Assembly (NCBI RefSeq): GCF_007990775.1
Contig: NZ_BJXB01000010.1
Span: 124,001 to 188,000 of the forward strand
Source: Deinococcus cellulosilyticus NBRC 106333 = KACC 11606
GTDB lineage: Bacteria; Deinococcota; Deinococci; Deinococcales; Deinococcaceae
Reading direction: 5' to 3'
Length of the DNA stretch: 64,000 bases
Position 1 is the first letter of the stretch. Each line of letters opens with the position of its first letter. The notes under the pieces were generated by a model, which ran no database searches, was not told the DNA's origin, and worked only from the letters and a program-made list of their open reading frames with translations. The translations under genes and the position numbers were made by a program. This document shows, one piece after another, positions 45,272 to 53,840 of the stretch.

Positions 45272-45286
45272 CGACAGAAAATGTCG
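45272..45286. promoter_or_regulatory. Palindrome between mcrB and WYL gene, candidate WYL operator
   Basis: CGACA-GAAAA-TGTCG. Single CGACA/TGTCG half sites recur at 45187-45191 and 45329-45333. Separately, ACACTGA is directly repeated at 45299 and 45318 (19 bp apart). Confidence 0.45.
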
Positions 45287-45345
45287 TCAGCTGAAGTTAC
45301 ACTGAGTCATCCGGGTGACACTGAATCCTGTCGGGAGGAAGCAAC

Positions 45346-46341
45346 ATGAATCTGTCTGGCCGCACCATCCACAAAAGTGAACGCCTCATGCGCATTCTGG
45401 ACATCCTCAAGTACACTGCCCTCAACACCACCGAACTGAGAAAACGCCTGGGCCTTCCCGACACCCAGACCCGCACCCTGCAACGGGACCTTGAACTCCT
45501 CGTTGAGCGGGAGGATCTGGTGCGCCGCACAGATGGACGTTACACCACAAAGGCCAGAAAGCCTGCTGCCCTGAACCCGGCAGAAGCCCTCGCTGCGTAC
45601 TCTGCAGCAAGGCTCCTTTTCCACCATGCTTCCGAGTACAACGAGCATTACCTGACCACCCTGGAGAAACTCACCCATAATCTTCCTGAGCCCGTGCGCA
45701 AAGTCGCCGAGCAGATGAACAGGGTGTACCGCGAGAAGCCCAATCGGAGACAGAGCCGCAGCCTGGAGCACTGCTCACTGGCCTGGCTGGAAGGCCGATG
45801 GCTCAAATTTGATTACCATGCCCCCTCCACTGGAAAGAAACGCACGGTGGAGCTCTCCATTTACTTCATTGAAATCAACCCGCACAACCGCTCTGCCTAC
45901 GCCATCGGGTTTGAGCGCACCAGCAAAAAACCGTCCATCCGGGTGTTCAAAGTGTCCCGCATGATGGGCACCCTGGTCCTGAACGAGCCCTGCGAGATTC
46001 CAGAGGATTTCAATGCACTGGGATTCATGCAGCACGCCTGGGGGGTCAGTGTGGGAGATCCACAGAAACTGGTCCTGAGATTCAAGCCAGAGGCCAGAGA
46101 GCGACTCCTGGAAGAACATCTGGAAGAACGGGCCGACCGCTTTGAGCTTCTTGAGGATGGTTTCACCTGCGTGGACCTGACCGTGGCCAACGTGTGGGAA
46201 GTGGTGCCCTGGATCAAGGGCTGGGGGGCATGGGTGCGGGTGGAGGAGCCCCTGTTTCTGAGGGATGAACTGATCAGGCAGTTGCAGGAGGCACTGGAGT
46301 ACTACAGCGATGCTGAGCCGCAGGAGGTTTTGAGCTCCTGA
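45346..46341 (+). CDS. WYL-domain transcriptional regulator
   Basis: 331 aa. The N-terminal winged helix (residues ~10-70, RLMRILDILKYTALNTTELRKR; TRTLQRDLELLVERED) is followed by a WYL sensor domain (residues ~135-230; WLKFDYHAPSTGKKRTVEL; YFIEINPHNRSAYAIGFE) and a WYL C-terminal extension. WYL proteins such as BrxR and CapW repress phage-defence operons and respond to nucleic-acid or nucleotide ligands. Divergent from mcrBC and next to further defence-like genes, it is a likely controller of this island. The start is ATG 45346 behind GGGAGG. Confidence 0.88.
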   Translation: MNLSGRTIHKSERLMRILDILKYTALNTTELRKRLGLPDTQTRTLQRDLELLVEREDLVRRTDGRYTTKARKPAALNPAEALAAYSAARLLFHHASEYNEHYLTTLEKLTHNLPEPVRKVAEQMNRVYREKPNRRQSRSLEHCSLAWLEGRWLKFDYHAPSTGKKRTVELSIYFIEINPHNRSAYAIGFERTSKKPSIRVFKVSRMMGTLVLNEPCEIPEDFNALGFMQHAWGVSVGDPQKLVLRFKPEARERLLEEHLEERADRFELLEDGFTCVDLTVANVWEVVPWIKGWGAWVRVEEPLFLRDELIRQLQEALEYYSDAEPQEVLSS

Positions 46342-46410
46342 ATTGTGGAAAAGCAGAAACACGCCAGAGGTTTAAAACCATCATGCAACAACTCGTTTGT
46401 GGAGGTAACA

Positions 46411-47841
46411 ATGAGCAAACAGGACGTTCTCAAACAGAATGCTGACATTGCAGGAATCGCTGAAGGCATCAATCAGAGTGCTGAAAATTACTCTGAAAAT
46501 GCCATGTTCAACAATCCCAGAGGGCATGGGCTGGCCGCTGAACATGCCAATCACATGTTTGATGTTTTGACAGGCCAGAAAGCAGAGCATGTGGGTTCAA
46601 ACAACATCAAGGACGGTGCAGATCGCATTGTCAACGGCATTCAGATCCAATCCAAGTACTGTGCCAGTGGCGGGAAGTGTGTGCAGGAATGCTTCAATGA
46701 GCAGGGACATTTCAGGTACCTAAACCCGGATGGGACGCCCATGCAGATTGAGGTGCCGAGCGATATGTATGATTCGGCGGTGCAGTCCATGCGCACCCGC
46801 ATTGAAAAAGGGACCATCCCGGGAGTGAGCGATCCAGCAGAAGCAGAAAACATCATACGCAAAGGCCACTTCACCTATGAGCAGGTGAAACGCATTGCCC
46901 AAGCTGGAACCATTGAAGGCCTCACCTATGATGCTGTTCGAGGAATTCGGCTGGCCGGGACTTCGGCAGGCATCACTGCAGTGATCAGCTTTGCTGTGGG
47001 GATCTGGCGCAAAGAGGACATCGCCACTGCCCTGAAAACAGCAGTCCTGTCAGGTCTTCACTCTGGAGGGGTTGCCTGGGTCAGCAGCATTGCCGCGGCC
47101 CAGGTGGGCCGTACAGGATTGGAAAAAGGTTTGCGTCCTGCCACAGACTGGGTGGTCAAGCAACTGGGACCAAAGGCCACCCGCTGGATTGCCACGGGTC
47201 TGCGCAATGGGAAACCCCTTTATGGTGCGGCTGCCGCCAGCCATGTCAGCAAAATTCTGCGGGGCAATGTGGTGACTTCAGCCATCACCGTGGTGGTGCT
47301 TTCCAGCCAGGACATGGTGAAACTGTTCAGACGCCAGATTTCAGGTGCACAGCTGTTCAAGAACGTCACCATCACCACAGCAAGCGTGGCGGGAGGGGTA
47401 GGGGGAACCCTTGCGGCCAGTGCCATTGGCACCATGATTTTCCCCGGGGTGGGAACAGTGGTAGGAGCGCTCATTGGCATCACTGGAGGACTTCTGGGAG
47501 GCAAATTCTCCAAAGATGCCACCCAAAAAGTCATGGACCGGTTCATTCAGGACGATTCCAGAAAGCTGCTGTCCATCATCGAAAATGTGTTTGTCACAGA
47601 AGCCGAGGGCTTTTTGCTCAGTGAACAAGAAGGTGAAGCTGTGGTGGCTGCTCTGAGGAACCTGGACCTTGGGAAGAAGCTGCTGGAAATGCATGCCAGC
47701 AAAGACCATCAAGAGTACGCCAGACAACTGCTCGTTCCTCTGATGGAAGCAGAGGTGGCAAAGCGTGAAAAAGTGACTCCTCCCAGTGAGGAGGAACTGA
47801 TGGTGGCACTGGCCGAAGTGCTGGAATTCGCAGCTGACTGA
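46411..47841 (+). CDS. YeeR-like predicted membrane protein of unknown function
   Basis: 476 aa. The N-terminal ~190 residues are soluble and conserved-looking (HGLAAEHANHMFDVLTGQKA; NNIKDGADRIVNGIQIQSKY; MQIEVPSDMYDSAV; GTIPGVSDPAEAENIIRKGH). The C-terminal half has several glycine/alanine-rich hydrophobic segments (GTSAGITAVISFAVGIW; VAGGVGGTLAASAIGTMIF; GTVVGALIGITGGLLGG). From memory it resembles proteins annotated as inner-membrane protein YeeR, found in genomic islands; the function is unknown. It begins at ATG 46411 behind GGAGGT and has its own terminator. Its position between the WYL regulator and a nuclease suggests a role in conflict with foreign DNA. Confidence 0.65.
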   Translation: MSKQDVLKQNADIAGIAEGINQSAENYSENAMFNNPRGHGLAAEHANHMFDVLTGQKAEHVGSNNIKDGADRIVNGIQIQSKYCASGGKCVQECFNEQGHFRYLNPDGTPMQIEVPSDMYDSAVQSMRTRIEKGTIPGVSDPAEAENIIRKGHFTYEQVKRIAQAGTIEGLTYDAVRGIRLAGTSAGITAVISFAVGIWRKEDIATALKTAVLSGLHSGGVAWVSSIAAAQVGRTGLEKGLRPATDWVVKQLGPKATRWIATGLRNGKPLYGAAAASHVSKILRGNVVTSAITVVVLSSQDMVKLFRRQISGAQLFKNVTITTASVAGGVGGTLAASAIGTMIFPGVGTVVGALIGITGGLLGGKFSKDATQKVMDRFIQDDSRKLLSIIENVFVTEAEGFLLSEQEGEAVVAALRNLDLGKKLLEMHASKDHQEYARQLLVPLMEAEVAKREKVTPPSEEELMVALAEVLEFAAD

Positions 47842-47849
47842 AATGATGA

Positions 47850-47891
47850 CAGAACAATAAAATGGGCTTACAAACCCATTTTATTGTTCTG
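47850..47891 (+). terminator. Terminator after YeeR-like gene
   Basis: CAGAACAATAAAATGGG (47850-47866) and its exact complement (47875-47891), 17 bp with an 8-base loop; the A/T pairs at the base form the tail. Confidence 0.8.
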
Positions 47892-48024
47892 GGTGAATGC
47901 ATCCCTGGCTGGCCTTCCTCAAAACATGATCCCAGGATCTGAGTCAGGAAATGAAGGTCGGTTTCTGAATGCCCAGGTTGCTCTTAAAGCTGCTTCCGGA
48001 GTTTCAGCAAAGACTGATTTTCAG

Positions 48025-48030
48025 TAAGAT
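48025..48030 (+). promoter_or_regulatory. -10 box of NERD gene
   Basis: TAAGAT ends 6 bases before ATG 48037, with no Shine-Dalgarno: probable leaderless start. Confidence 0.55.
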
Positions 48031-48036
48031 GACCCC

Positions 48037-48966
48037 ATGATTCTGAAAGCTGCAGCCCACCCTCCCACCGATGACAAATTGCAGACAGCCGGACAGAAAG
48101 CAGAAAAACAGATGGCTTACTACCTGGAACGGGCGTTTGGAAATGATCCGTTGGTGCTGGTCTTTCATGACCTGCGCATTGAGCATGGCGGTTTTGCCTG
48201 CCAGATGGACCACCTGATTCTGCACAGCTGGGGCTGGATCATCATTGAGTCGAAAAGTGTGGTCAGTGAGGTGCAAATCAATGCCCACGGTGAGTGGTCC
48301 CGCAAGTGGAACGGACGTTTCCAGGGCATGGCCTCTCCGGTGCGGCAGGCAGAGCGGCAACAGGAACTTTTTGATGCTTTCATGGATGAGGAGATACCAA
48401 AACGCATGAGCCGTCGTCTGGGCCTGCTGGGTCCCATCCGGGCCAGAGAATTCCAGAGTGAGGTGCTGGTGGCGATCAGCGATCAGGGTCTCATTTCGGG
48501 CAACAACCGTCCTGCGGGGGTCCTGAAAGCAGATGCGGTGGTCGAGGAAGTCAAAAACCGCATTCACCGCAGCCAGAAAGCTGCCCGTGCTCTTTTTTCA
48601 AACCGACAGGAATTTGGCAGCACCCACCTCACAGCATTCGGTCAGCTTCTGGTGTCAAGCCACAAGCCTTCCCCTCTGACCAGGTTCCTGATCCCTCAGA
48701 CGGACAAGAAAGCTGCCCCTGCAAGGTCACAACAGACAGCACAGTCAGAATCAAAGCACTGCCGGGTGTGTCGCAGTGAAAGGCTGGAAATGCTGTGGGG
48801 CAAATACGGGTATTACTTCCATTGCCTGGACTGTGAACAGAACACCCCCATCAGTGACGTTTTTCCAGCGTTCAAGAATGGGTACAAAATCCGCAAGCAA
48901 GGTCGGGAGTTCTTTCTGGAGCACGCAGGCAAAGGCACATCTGTGCTGTTTCATGTGAATCCCTGA
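48037..48966 (+). CDS. NERD-domain nuclease-like protein with zinc finger
   Basis: 309 aa. The NERD domain covers about residues 20-135, with the PD-(D/E)xK-like core HGGFACQMDHLIL...WGWIIIESKSV (Asp, Glu and Lys in place). The C-terminus has a topoisomerase-type four-cysteine zinc finger (CRVCRSERLEML...CLDCEQNTPI, residues ~248-275). NERD proteins are predicted DNA-processing nucleases, often in defence or plasmid settings. The start is ATG 48037, six bases behind a -10 box. It sits between the YeeR-like gene and the tubulin operon, apparently as a single transcription unit. Confidence 0.82.
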   Translation: MILKAAAHPPTDDKLQTAGQKAEKQMAYYLERAFGNDPLVLVFHDLRIEHGGFACQMDHLILHSWGWIIIESKSVVSEVQINAHGEWSRKWNGRFQGMASPVRQAERQQELFDAFMDEEIPKRMSRRLGLLGPIRAREFQSEVLVAISDQGLISGNNRPAGVLKADAVVEEVKNRIHRSQKAARALFSNRQEFGSTHLTAFGQLLVSSHKPSPLTRFLIPQTDKKAAPARSQQTAQSESKHCRVCRSERLEMLWGKYGYYFHCLDCEQNTPISDVFPAFKNGYKIRKQGREFFLEHAGKGTSVLFHVNP

Positions 48967-49345
48967 GGCAGAGCCTCTCATCAGCACTTTCCGTCCCAAT
49001 TTGCTGTTTGCTGGACGGGATGGGCATCCTATTGTGGCAATGGTGCGTCACAACCTGTCGTTTCTGTGGTGTGCAATGGTCATGGGTGAGCCATGATTGT
49101 GAAGACCTGACAGACCCATCATTTGACAACGAGAAAATCCCTGTTCTCTCGTGGTCTGGTCGAGCAGGAGTTTTGCTGCAAGAGAAAGCAGGATTGAACC
49201 GACAACTTTATTTTGTTCTGATTTTGTAATGGGTTTTTAGGTGTATTTACCTATTTGATCACTTGTACTTTCAAAAATCAGTTTAAAATAAAGTCTGTAA
49301 AATTGCGCACAGTTTCTCAGCCCTTTTCTTTTGGAGGTTTTACCC
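48967..49345. other. Intergenic, AT-rich region before the tubulin-ZorAB operon
   Basis: 379 bases with no gene. The last 150 are clearly richer in A/T than the surroundings and hold a possible promoter TTGTAC (49263-49268)/TAAAAT (49284-49289), though its 15-bp spacer is short; another TAAAAT is at 49298-49303. The operon's 5' leader would be about 50 bases. Confidence 0.5.
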
Positions 49346-50635
49346 ATGATGGGCCATCAGCGTATATTAGTTGCCCTTGCCCTCGGAATTCTGGGGGGTG
49401 CTGCGGCACAGGAGGGGCAGTCCGAACAGCCCAAACTGGACCAGACGGTCCTGGAACAATCTGCCTCCATCCTCTACCAGACCCTTCAGGAGGCCCTGCA
49501 AGAAGTGCAGGGTGATCCAGAGCAGAAGCACCTCAATGTGGCATTCGCCTTCAGCACCGGGCACTTTGCACAGGACCCCACCATGGCGCAGGCGGCACGG
49601 GAGATTGCGAACCTGTTTGTCAGAGACCACATGATTGAAGGGGACCAGATCTCCGCCTATGCCTGGGAGATGAACGTGTGGTCCCACCCAGGTGCGGAAT
49701 TCAACCCTTACACCCTGCCTGCCAGCCTGAAAGACGATGCTGCAAAGGCACAGGTGAACCGCCTGTGGCCCCTCTCTGCACAACCTGACACCGCAGGAGG
49801 ACATGACACCGAACAGACCATTGTGGAGCTCTCTGAGCAACTGCAGGGCAAAAACACAGTTCTGGTGCTGCTCACCAACACTGCATACAGTGTGGCCTCC
49901 GACAGCCAGAAACCCATCGGGACCCGTTCTGAAACCTATCAGAAGGTTCTGGAAGGCTGGAAGCGGCTCAGCAGCAACAGTGCCAGTGGGGCTTCCGTGC
50001 AGTTGCCTTTTCAGGAGCAGGGTGGAAAGCGCCGCACCCTGGATGCTGTGTTGGTGCTGCCCAACGATTACCAGCCTGCTGCACTTGACAAGGGCAGCCG
50101 AACAGAGCAACTGGTTGCTGCCCAGAAAGCTGCAAAACAACCCAACCTGTTGTGGGTCTACATTGTTGCAGGTGTCCTGATTCTGGGTGTGCTGGTTTTC
50201 TTGCTCACCAGGCAAAGAAATCCTGCACCCACAGGTGGGTCCACCAAAGCAGCACGGGCCAGCAAAGCTCCCCTTGAACTGGAAATTGGAAAATCCAGTT
50301 TTGCGATCCCCGGTCCCAAAGATCCTCCGCTCATCTGTCAGGTGCGCAAGGATCAGGGCATTCCTGCCTCTGATCGGGTCACCCTGATCTCCGAAAAGAA
50401 CATTCCAGCAGACCTCGCCCAGCTTGAACGGGACAGAGACAGCATCCTCATCAAGGTGGCCGATGGGGTGAAACTCCACTCCATCGATGGTCAACCTCCC
50501 CAGAAACCTCTGATTCCTTTGCGTGAAGGCCTCTACCGCATTGAACTTCGCGGCCAGTACCAGGAGAAACCCACCCTGCCTCCCCGCCCCTTTCAGCAAG
50601 AACTGAAGATCCGCATCCGTCCTCAGGCGGAATGA
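49346..50635 (+). CDS. Exported, membrane-anchored vWA-like protein, first gene of tubulin-ZorAB operon
   Basis: 429 aa. The signal peptide (MMGHQRILVALALGILGGAAA) leads to an extracytoplasmic domain with the alternating pattern of a von Willebrand A fold (HLNVAFAFSTGHFAQ; QISAYAWEMNVW; NTVLVLLTNTAYSV), but the usual MIDAS aspartates are absent. One TM helix (LLWVYIVAGVLILGVLVFLL, residues ~270-290) leads to a ~135-aa cytosolic beta-rich tail of unknown type. It could link the periplasm to the cytosolic machinery. The start is ATG 49346, seven bases after GGAGGT. The tubulin-like gene follows after 16 bases with its own Shine-Dalgarno. Confidence 0.75.
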   Translation: MMGHQRILVALALGILGGAAAQEGQSEQPKLDQTVLEQSASILYQTLQEALQEVQGDPEQKHLNVAFAFSTGHFAQDPTMAQAAREIANLFVRDHMIEGDQISAYAWEMNVWSHPGAEFNPYTLPASLKDDAAKAQVNRLWPLSAQPDTAGGHDTEQTIVELSEQLQGKNTVLVLLTNTAYSVASDSQKPIGTRSETYQKVLEGWKRLSSNSASGASVQLPFQEQGGKRRTLDAVLVLPNDYQPAALDKGSRTEQLVAAQKAAKQPNLLWVYIVAGVLILGVLVFLLTRQRNPAPTGGSTKAARASKAPLELEIGKSSFAIPGPKDPPLICQVRKDQGIPASDRVTLISEKNIPADLAQLERDRDSILIKVADGVKLHSIDGQPPQKPLIPLREGLYRIELRGQYQEKPTLPPRPFQQELKIRIRPQAE

Positions 50636-50651
50636 CCTTTAAGGAGACACC

Positions 50652-53600
50652 ATGAGCACCTACATCAAAACCCTCGTGATCGGTCTGGGCAGCACAGGAA
50701 CCCGCATCTGCAATGAACTGGTGCGGCGCATCGAGTGGGAGCTCGGTGGGCTGGAGAAAGCCCCCTGGGTCCGTTTCCTCGCCATTGAAACCAATTCCAA
50801 TGAACCGACGCCCCTCAAGAAGAATGGGGATTTCCGCTCGATTGGTTTTCGCACGGCAGAGTACAACGACATCCTGCAGAACATGCATGCCTACAATGAG
50901 CGCATCGCATTGGACGACTGGGCGGACATCGACACCCTGAAAAAACTTCCCGATCCTGAAGGTGGAGCCGGAAACATCCGCATGGTGGGCAGGCTGGCCT
51001 TGCTGTACGGCGAGAACTTTGAGAACATCAAACTCTCAGTGCTCTCCCGTATTGAACAACTCCGGGACCTCAAAGAGGCCAAAGCCCAGGAGGCCCGCGG
51101 CCCTCTGCCAGACGGCAGCAACCCTGAAATCACCTTTGCTGCGGATGGACAGGTGCGCATTTTCATTGTTGGGACCCTCTGTGGTGGGACCTGCTCCGGG
51201 CTTGCCCCTGATTTTGGGTACTTCCTGCGTTCTTTCCTGGGGCAGGAAAAACTGATTGGGATCTTCACCCTCCCACACCCCAATTCGGTGCACCCCTATG
51301 CCCAGCGCATCAAGAAGAATGCATACAGTGCACTGGTGGAACTGAACCACTACCACCTTTCCCAGAAAGGGGATGCCCCTCCCATCCGTTTCCCGGATGG
51401 AACCAGCAGTGAACGCTTCAAGAAAGTCCCCCCTTATGACCTGCCTTACCTGGTGATGCCCAACAAGGCCACCACCGCAGGTGAGGTGGAAATCATCAAC
51501 ATGGTGGCTGACCGCATCTTCCTGAATGTGTTCACCCCCTCCACCGACCCTTACAGCAACGCGGTGGATGTAGGTACGTTTGATCTGGAAAACCAGGCCC
51601 ACGTGTTCTGCACTTTTGGGCTGGCCACAGTGGAAGTGCCTGCCCAGCAACTCACCGAAGCCTGCACCAGCAAGCTGCTTCTGCGCTCCCTGAGGCGCTG
51701 GCAGGACAGCCATGATGTGGACACCGACAGTGTGCTGGATCGGGTGGGCCTCACCTGGAACCGCCTGAAGGCCATGCTGCTTGCGCAGGAAGGCAATGAA
51801 CGGGAACTCGAACAGCGTCTGCGGGATCAGGTGGAAGAACTGTCAAGGCAGGCTGAAACCCAGCCTGAGAAACTTCGTGCCGCACTGGACGCTTTCCGCC
51901 TGAAATTCAAAGCAGGTGAAGGCAGTGTCTCCACAGCGGTAAAATCCAATGTTTCCAGGGTGGTGGAAGGGGTGTACAACCGGCTGCGGGATTACGCAGC
52001 AGATGTCCTCACCAACCTTTACGAGGGTCCTGATCCCTTCAAGAAAGTGGTCAAGGCAGGCATTGACTGGGTGCAGGAGGTGTCCCAGAACCTGACCCCA
52101 TCCAGCAGCGATGAGGCGAGACGCAATGTGGATGCTGTCATCACGCGACTGGAAGAGCCCATCAAACGCAACCTCTTTGGGGTGAACAAAGCCCAGGTGG
52201 CCCAGCGTAAAGAAGACGTGCGGCAATTCCGTAACCTGCTTCTGGAAGAAATGGAAGCCCGCATTGATGAACTGATGTACCAGGTGCTCTCCAACCAGAC
52301 CACCCGGGGCAAAACCGAAAAAGGACTGCTGGAGCGTCTGAAAGTCATGATGGTCCCCATTCAAACCCGTCTGCGTGGCCTGGAAGGACGCATCACCCAC
52401 CTGACCTCCAACCTGGACCGCAGGGTGCAGGAACTCTCCAGAAATGCTCCCCCACTGGTGGGCCTGACCATCTTCGAACCCAACAGTTCCGTGGAACAGG
52501 AATACCGCCGCTGCCTGCAGGAATGGACCGGAGACGCCACCCAGACCTTTGAAGGTGCCCAGGAAGAAGCATCCGAGCGCATCATCCAGGACTGGACCGA
52601 GGTCACCGAAATGCTGATGCCCCCTCTGGCCGTGTCCTCAGAAGAGGACCTGCTGTCCAGACCGTATCTCGCTGGTACAGAAGATCCCCTTCCTGAAAGG
52701 CAGTTCAAGCGCCTGTGGCAAAAAGCCCTGGAGCCCTTCCAGCGCCTTGCCAACATTGACGTGCTGGAACGCTGGTCGAAACTGGGTGTGGACCAGAGCG
52801 GCGCAGACCCGGCCATGCGGGCCAGGGATGCCGCACAACTGGCAAAACCTTTCCTGCGTGTCGACCGCAATCAGGCCGAGAAAGGCAACCGTTCCCGCAT
52901 CCTCAACGTGACCTCCCTGCTGCTGCCCAACCATGTCACCGACAGCCAGAAAACGGAATTCAAAACCGCCATCAGCTCTGTGTTCTCTGCGAACAAGGCC
53001 GGGAATGCCTTCTCGCCCCAGCGTTTCAGGATTGTGCTGCTGAACGAGTGGTACAGGTTCCCCCTGCGTGGCCTCACAGACGTGCTCGGGGCAGGAGGCA
53101 TCCACGAAGCCCAATGCGAGGACTTCCCCACCTTCCACACCCGCCGGGACATTTACTGGCTGGGCCTCTCCCCGAGAGAAGGGAACCTGCTGCGCGAAAC
53201 CGAAGAACTGCTGGTGCTCGGGGTGATTCTGGATGTGATCCAGATCAAGGCAGGCCGCCTGACTTTCTCCATGAAAGGCATGGGTGGAGCAATGGAGGAA
53301 CGCCACCTGCCCCTGAGCTTCTACGATGCAGCGCGCATGCTGGCCCGAGAGCACCGCGATGTCAAAGGCGGACAGCTCAAAGGGGTGCGTGCTGTCCTCA
53401 AAGCCCGCATTGAACAGAAATGGCACCAGTCCACCTCCACCCCCGAAGAAAGCAGCGAGCAATTTGTGCGACTGCTGATCGATCAGGTGAATGCCTTCTT
53501 CCTGCGTTACGCCGACCCCTCCAGAATCATCCGGGACTGGGGCAGCAAAGAATGGACCTGGGAGTACGTGGTGCGCTTCATTGCCAAGAGTGGAGACCTG

Positions 53601-53840
53601 TTCGCGGCCTACCAGCGCATCAGCCCACCCGACCAGGAAATTCTGGCCCGACTGTGGCTTGAAAAAGGAGACCGGGGCCTGTGGGGTGGTGTGGTCTCTG
53701 AACCTGGCTTCTACTGCGAACATGACGGCGGCCTGATCGGCAAAACCCTTGAAGAAGCCGCCCAGCATGGCTGGCGTTGTTTCATCAATCCCGAGCACCA
53801 CTTCGGGGACCAGCTGGAGAAAGTCTCGCACCATGGTTGA
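50652..53840 (+). CDS. Tubulin/FtsZ-like GTPase (Tubulin_2 type)
   Basis: 1062 aa. The N-terminal nucleotide-binding fold begins YIKTLVIGLGSTGTRICNEL. The tubulin signature loop appears as CGGTCSG at residues 177-183, where classical members read GGGTGSG; two glycines are cysteines. GRLALLYGENF and AIETNSNEP also fit the Tubulin_2-type family. The ~700-aa remainder is largely helical (EERDQVEELSRQAETQ-like coiled stretches around 390-420) and not matched to a known domain. It probably binds GTP and polymerises or forms a ring at the membrane. The start is ATG 50652 after AAGGAGA; the stop overlaps the ZorA-like start by 8 bases. Confidence 0.82.
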   Translation: MSTYIKTLVIGLGSTGTRICNELVRRIEWELGGLEKAPWVRFLAIETNSNEPTPLKKNGDFRSIGFRTAEYNDILQNMHAYNERIALDDWADIDTLKKLPDPEGGAGNIRMVGRLALLYGENFENIKLSVLSRIEQLRDLKEAKAQEARGPLPDGSNPEITFAADGQVRIFIVGTLCGGTCSGLAPDFGYFLRSFLGQEKLIGIFTLPHPNSVHPYAQRIKKNAYSALVELNHYHLSQKGDAPPIRFPDGTSSERFKKVPPYDLPYLVMPNKATTAGEVEIINMVADRIFLNVFTPSTDPYSNAVDVGTFDLENQAHVFCTFGLATVEVPAQQLTEACTSKLLLRSLRRWQDSHDVDTDSVLDRVGLTWNRLKAMLLAQEGNERELEQRLRDQVEELSRQAETQPEKLRAALDAFRLKFKAGEGSVSTAVKSNVSRVVEGVYNRLRDYAADVLTNLYEGPDPFKKVVKAGIDWVQEVSQNLTPSSSDEARRNVDAVITRLEEPIKRNLFGVNKAQVAQRKEDVRQFRNLLLEEMEARIDELMYQVLSNQTTRGKTEKGLLERLKVMMVPIQTRLRGLEGRITHLTSNLDRRVQELSRNAPPLVGLTIFEPNSSVEQEYRRCLQEWTGDATQTFEGAQEEASERIIQDWTEVTEMLMPPLAVSSEEDLLSRPYLAGTEDPLPERQFKRLWQKALEPFQRLANIDVLERWSKLGVDQSGADPAMRARDAAQLAKPFLRVDRNQAEKGNRSRILNVTSLLLPNHVTDSQKTEFKTAISSVFSANKAGNAFSPQRFRIVLLNEWYRFPLRGLTDVLGAGGIHEAQCEDFPTFHTRRDIYWLGLSPREGNLLRETEELLVLGVILDVIQIKAGRLTFSMKGMGGAMEERHLPLSFYDAARMLAREHRDVKGGQLKGVRAVLKARIEQKWHQSTSTPEESSEQFVRLLIDQVNAFFLRYADPSRIIRDWGSKEWTWEYVVRFIAKSGDLFAAYQRISPPDQEILARLWLEKGDRGLWGGVVSEPGFYCEHDGGLIGKTLEEAAQHGWRCFINPEHHFGDQLEKVSHHG

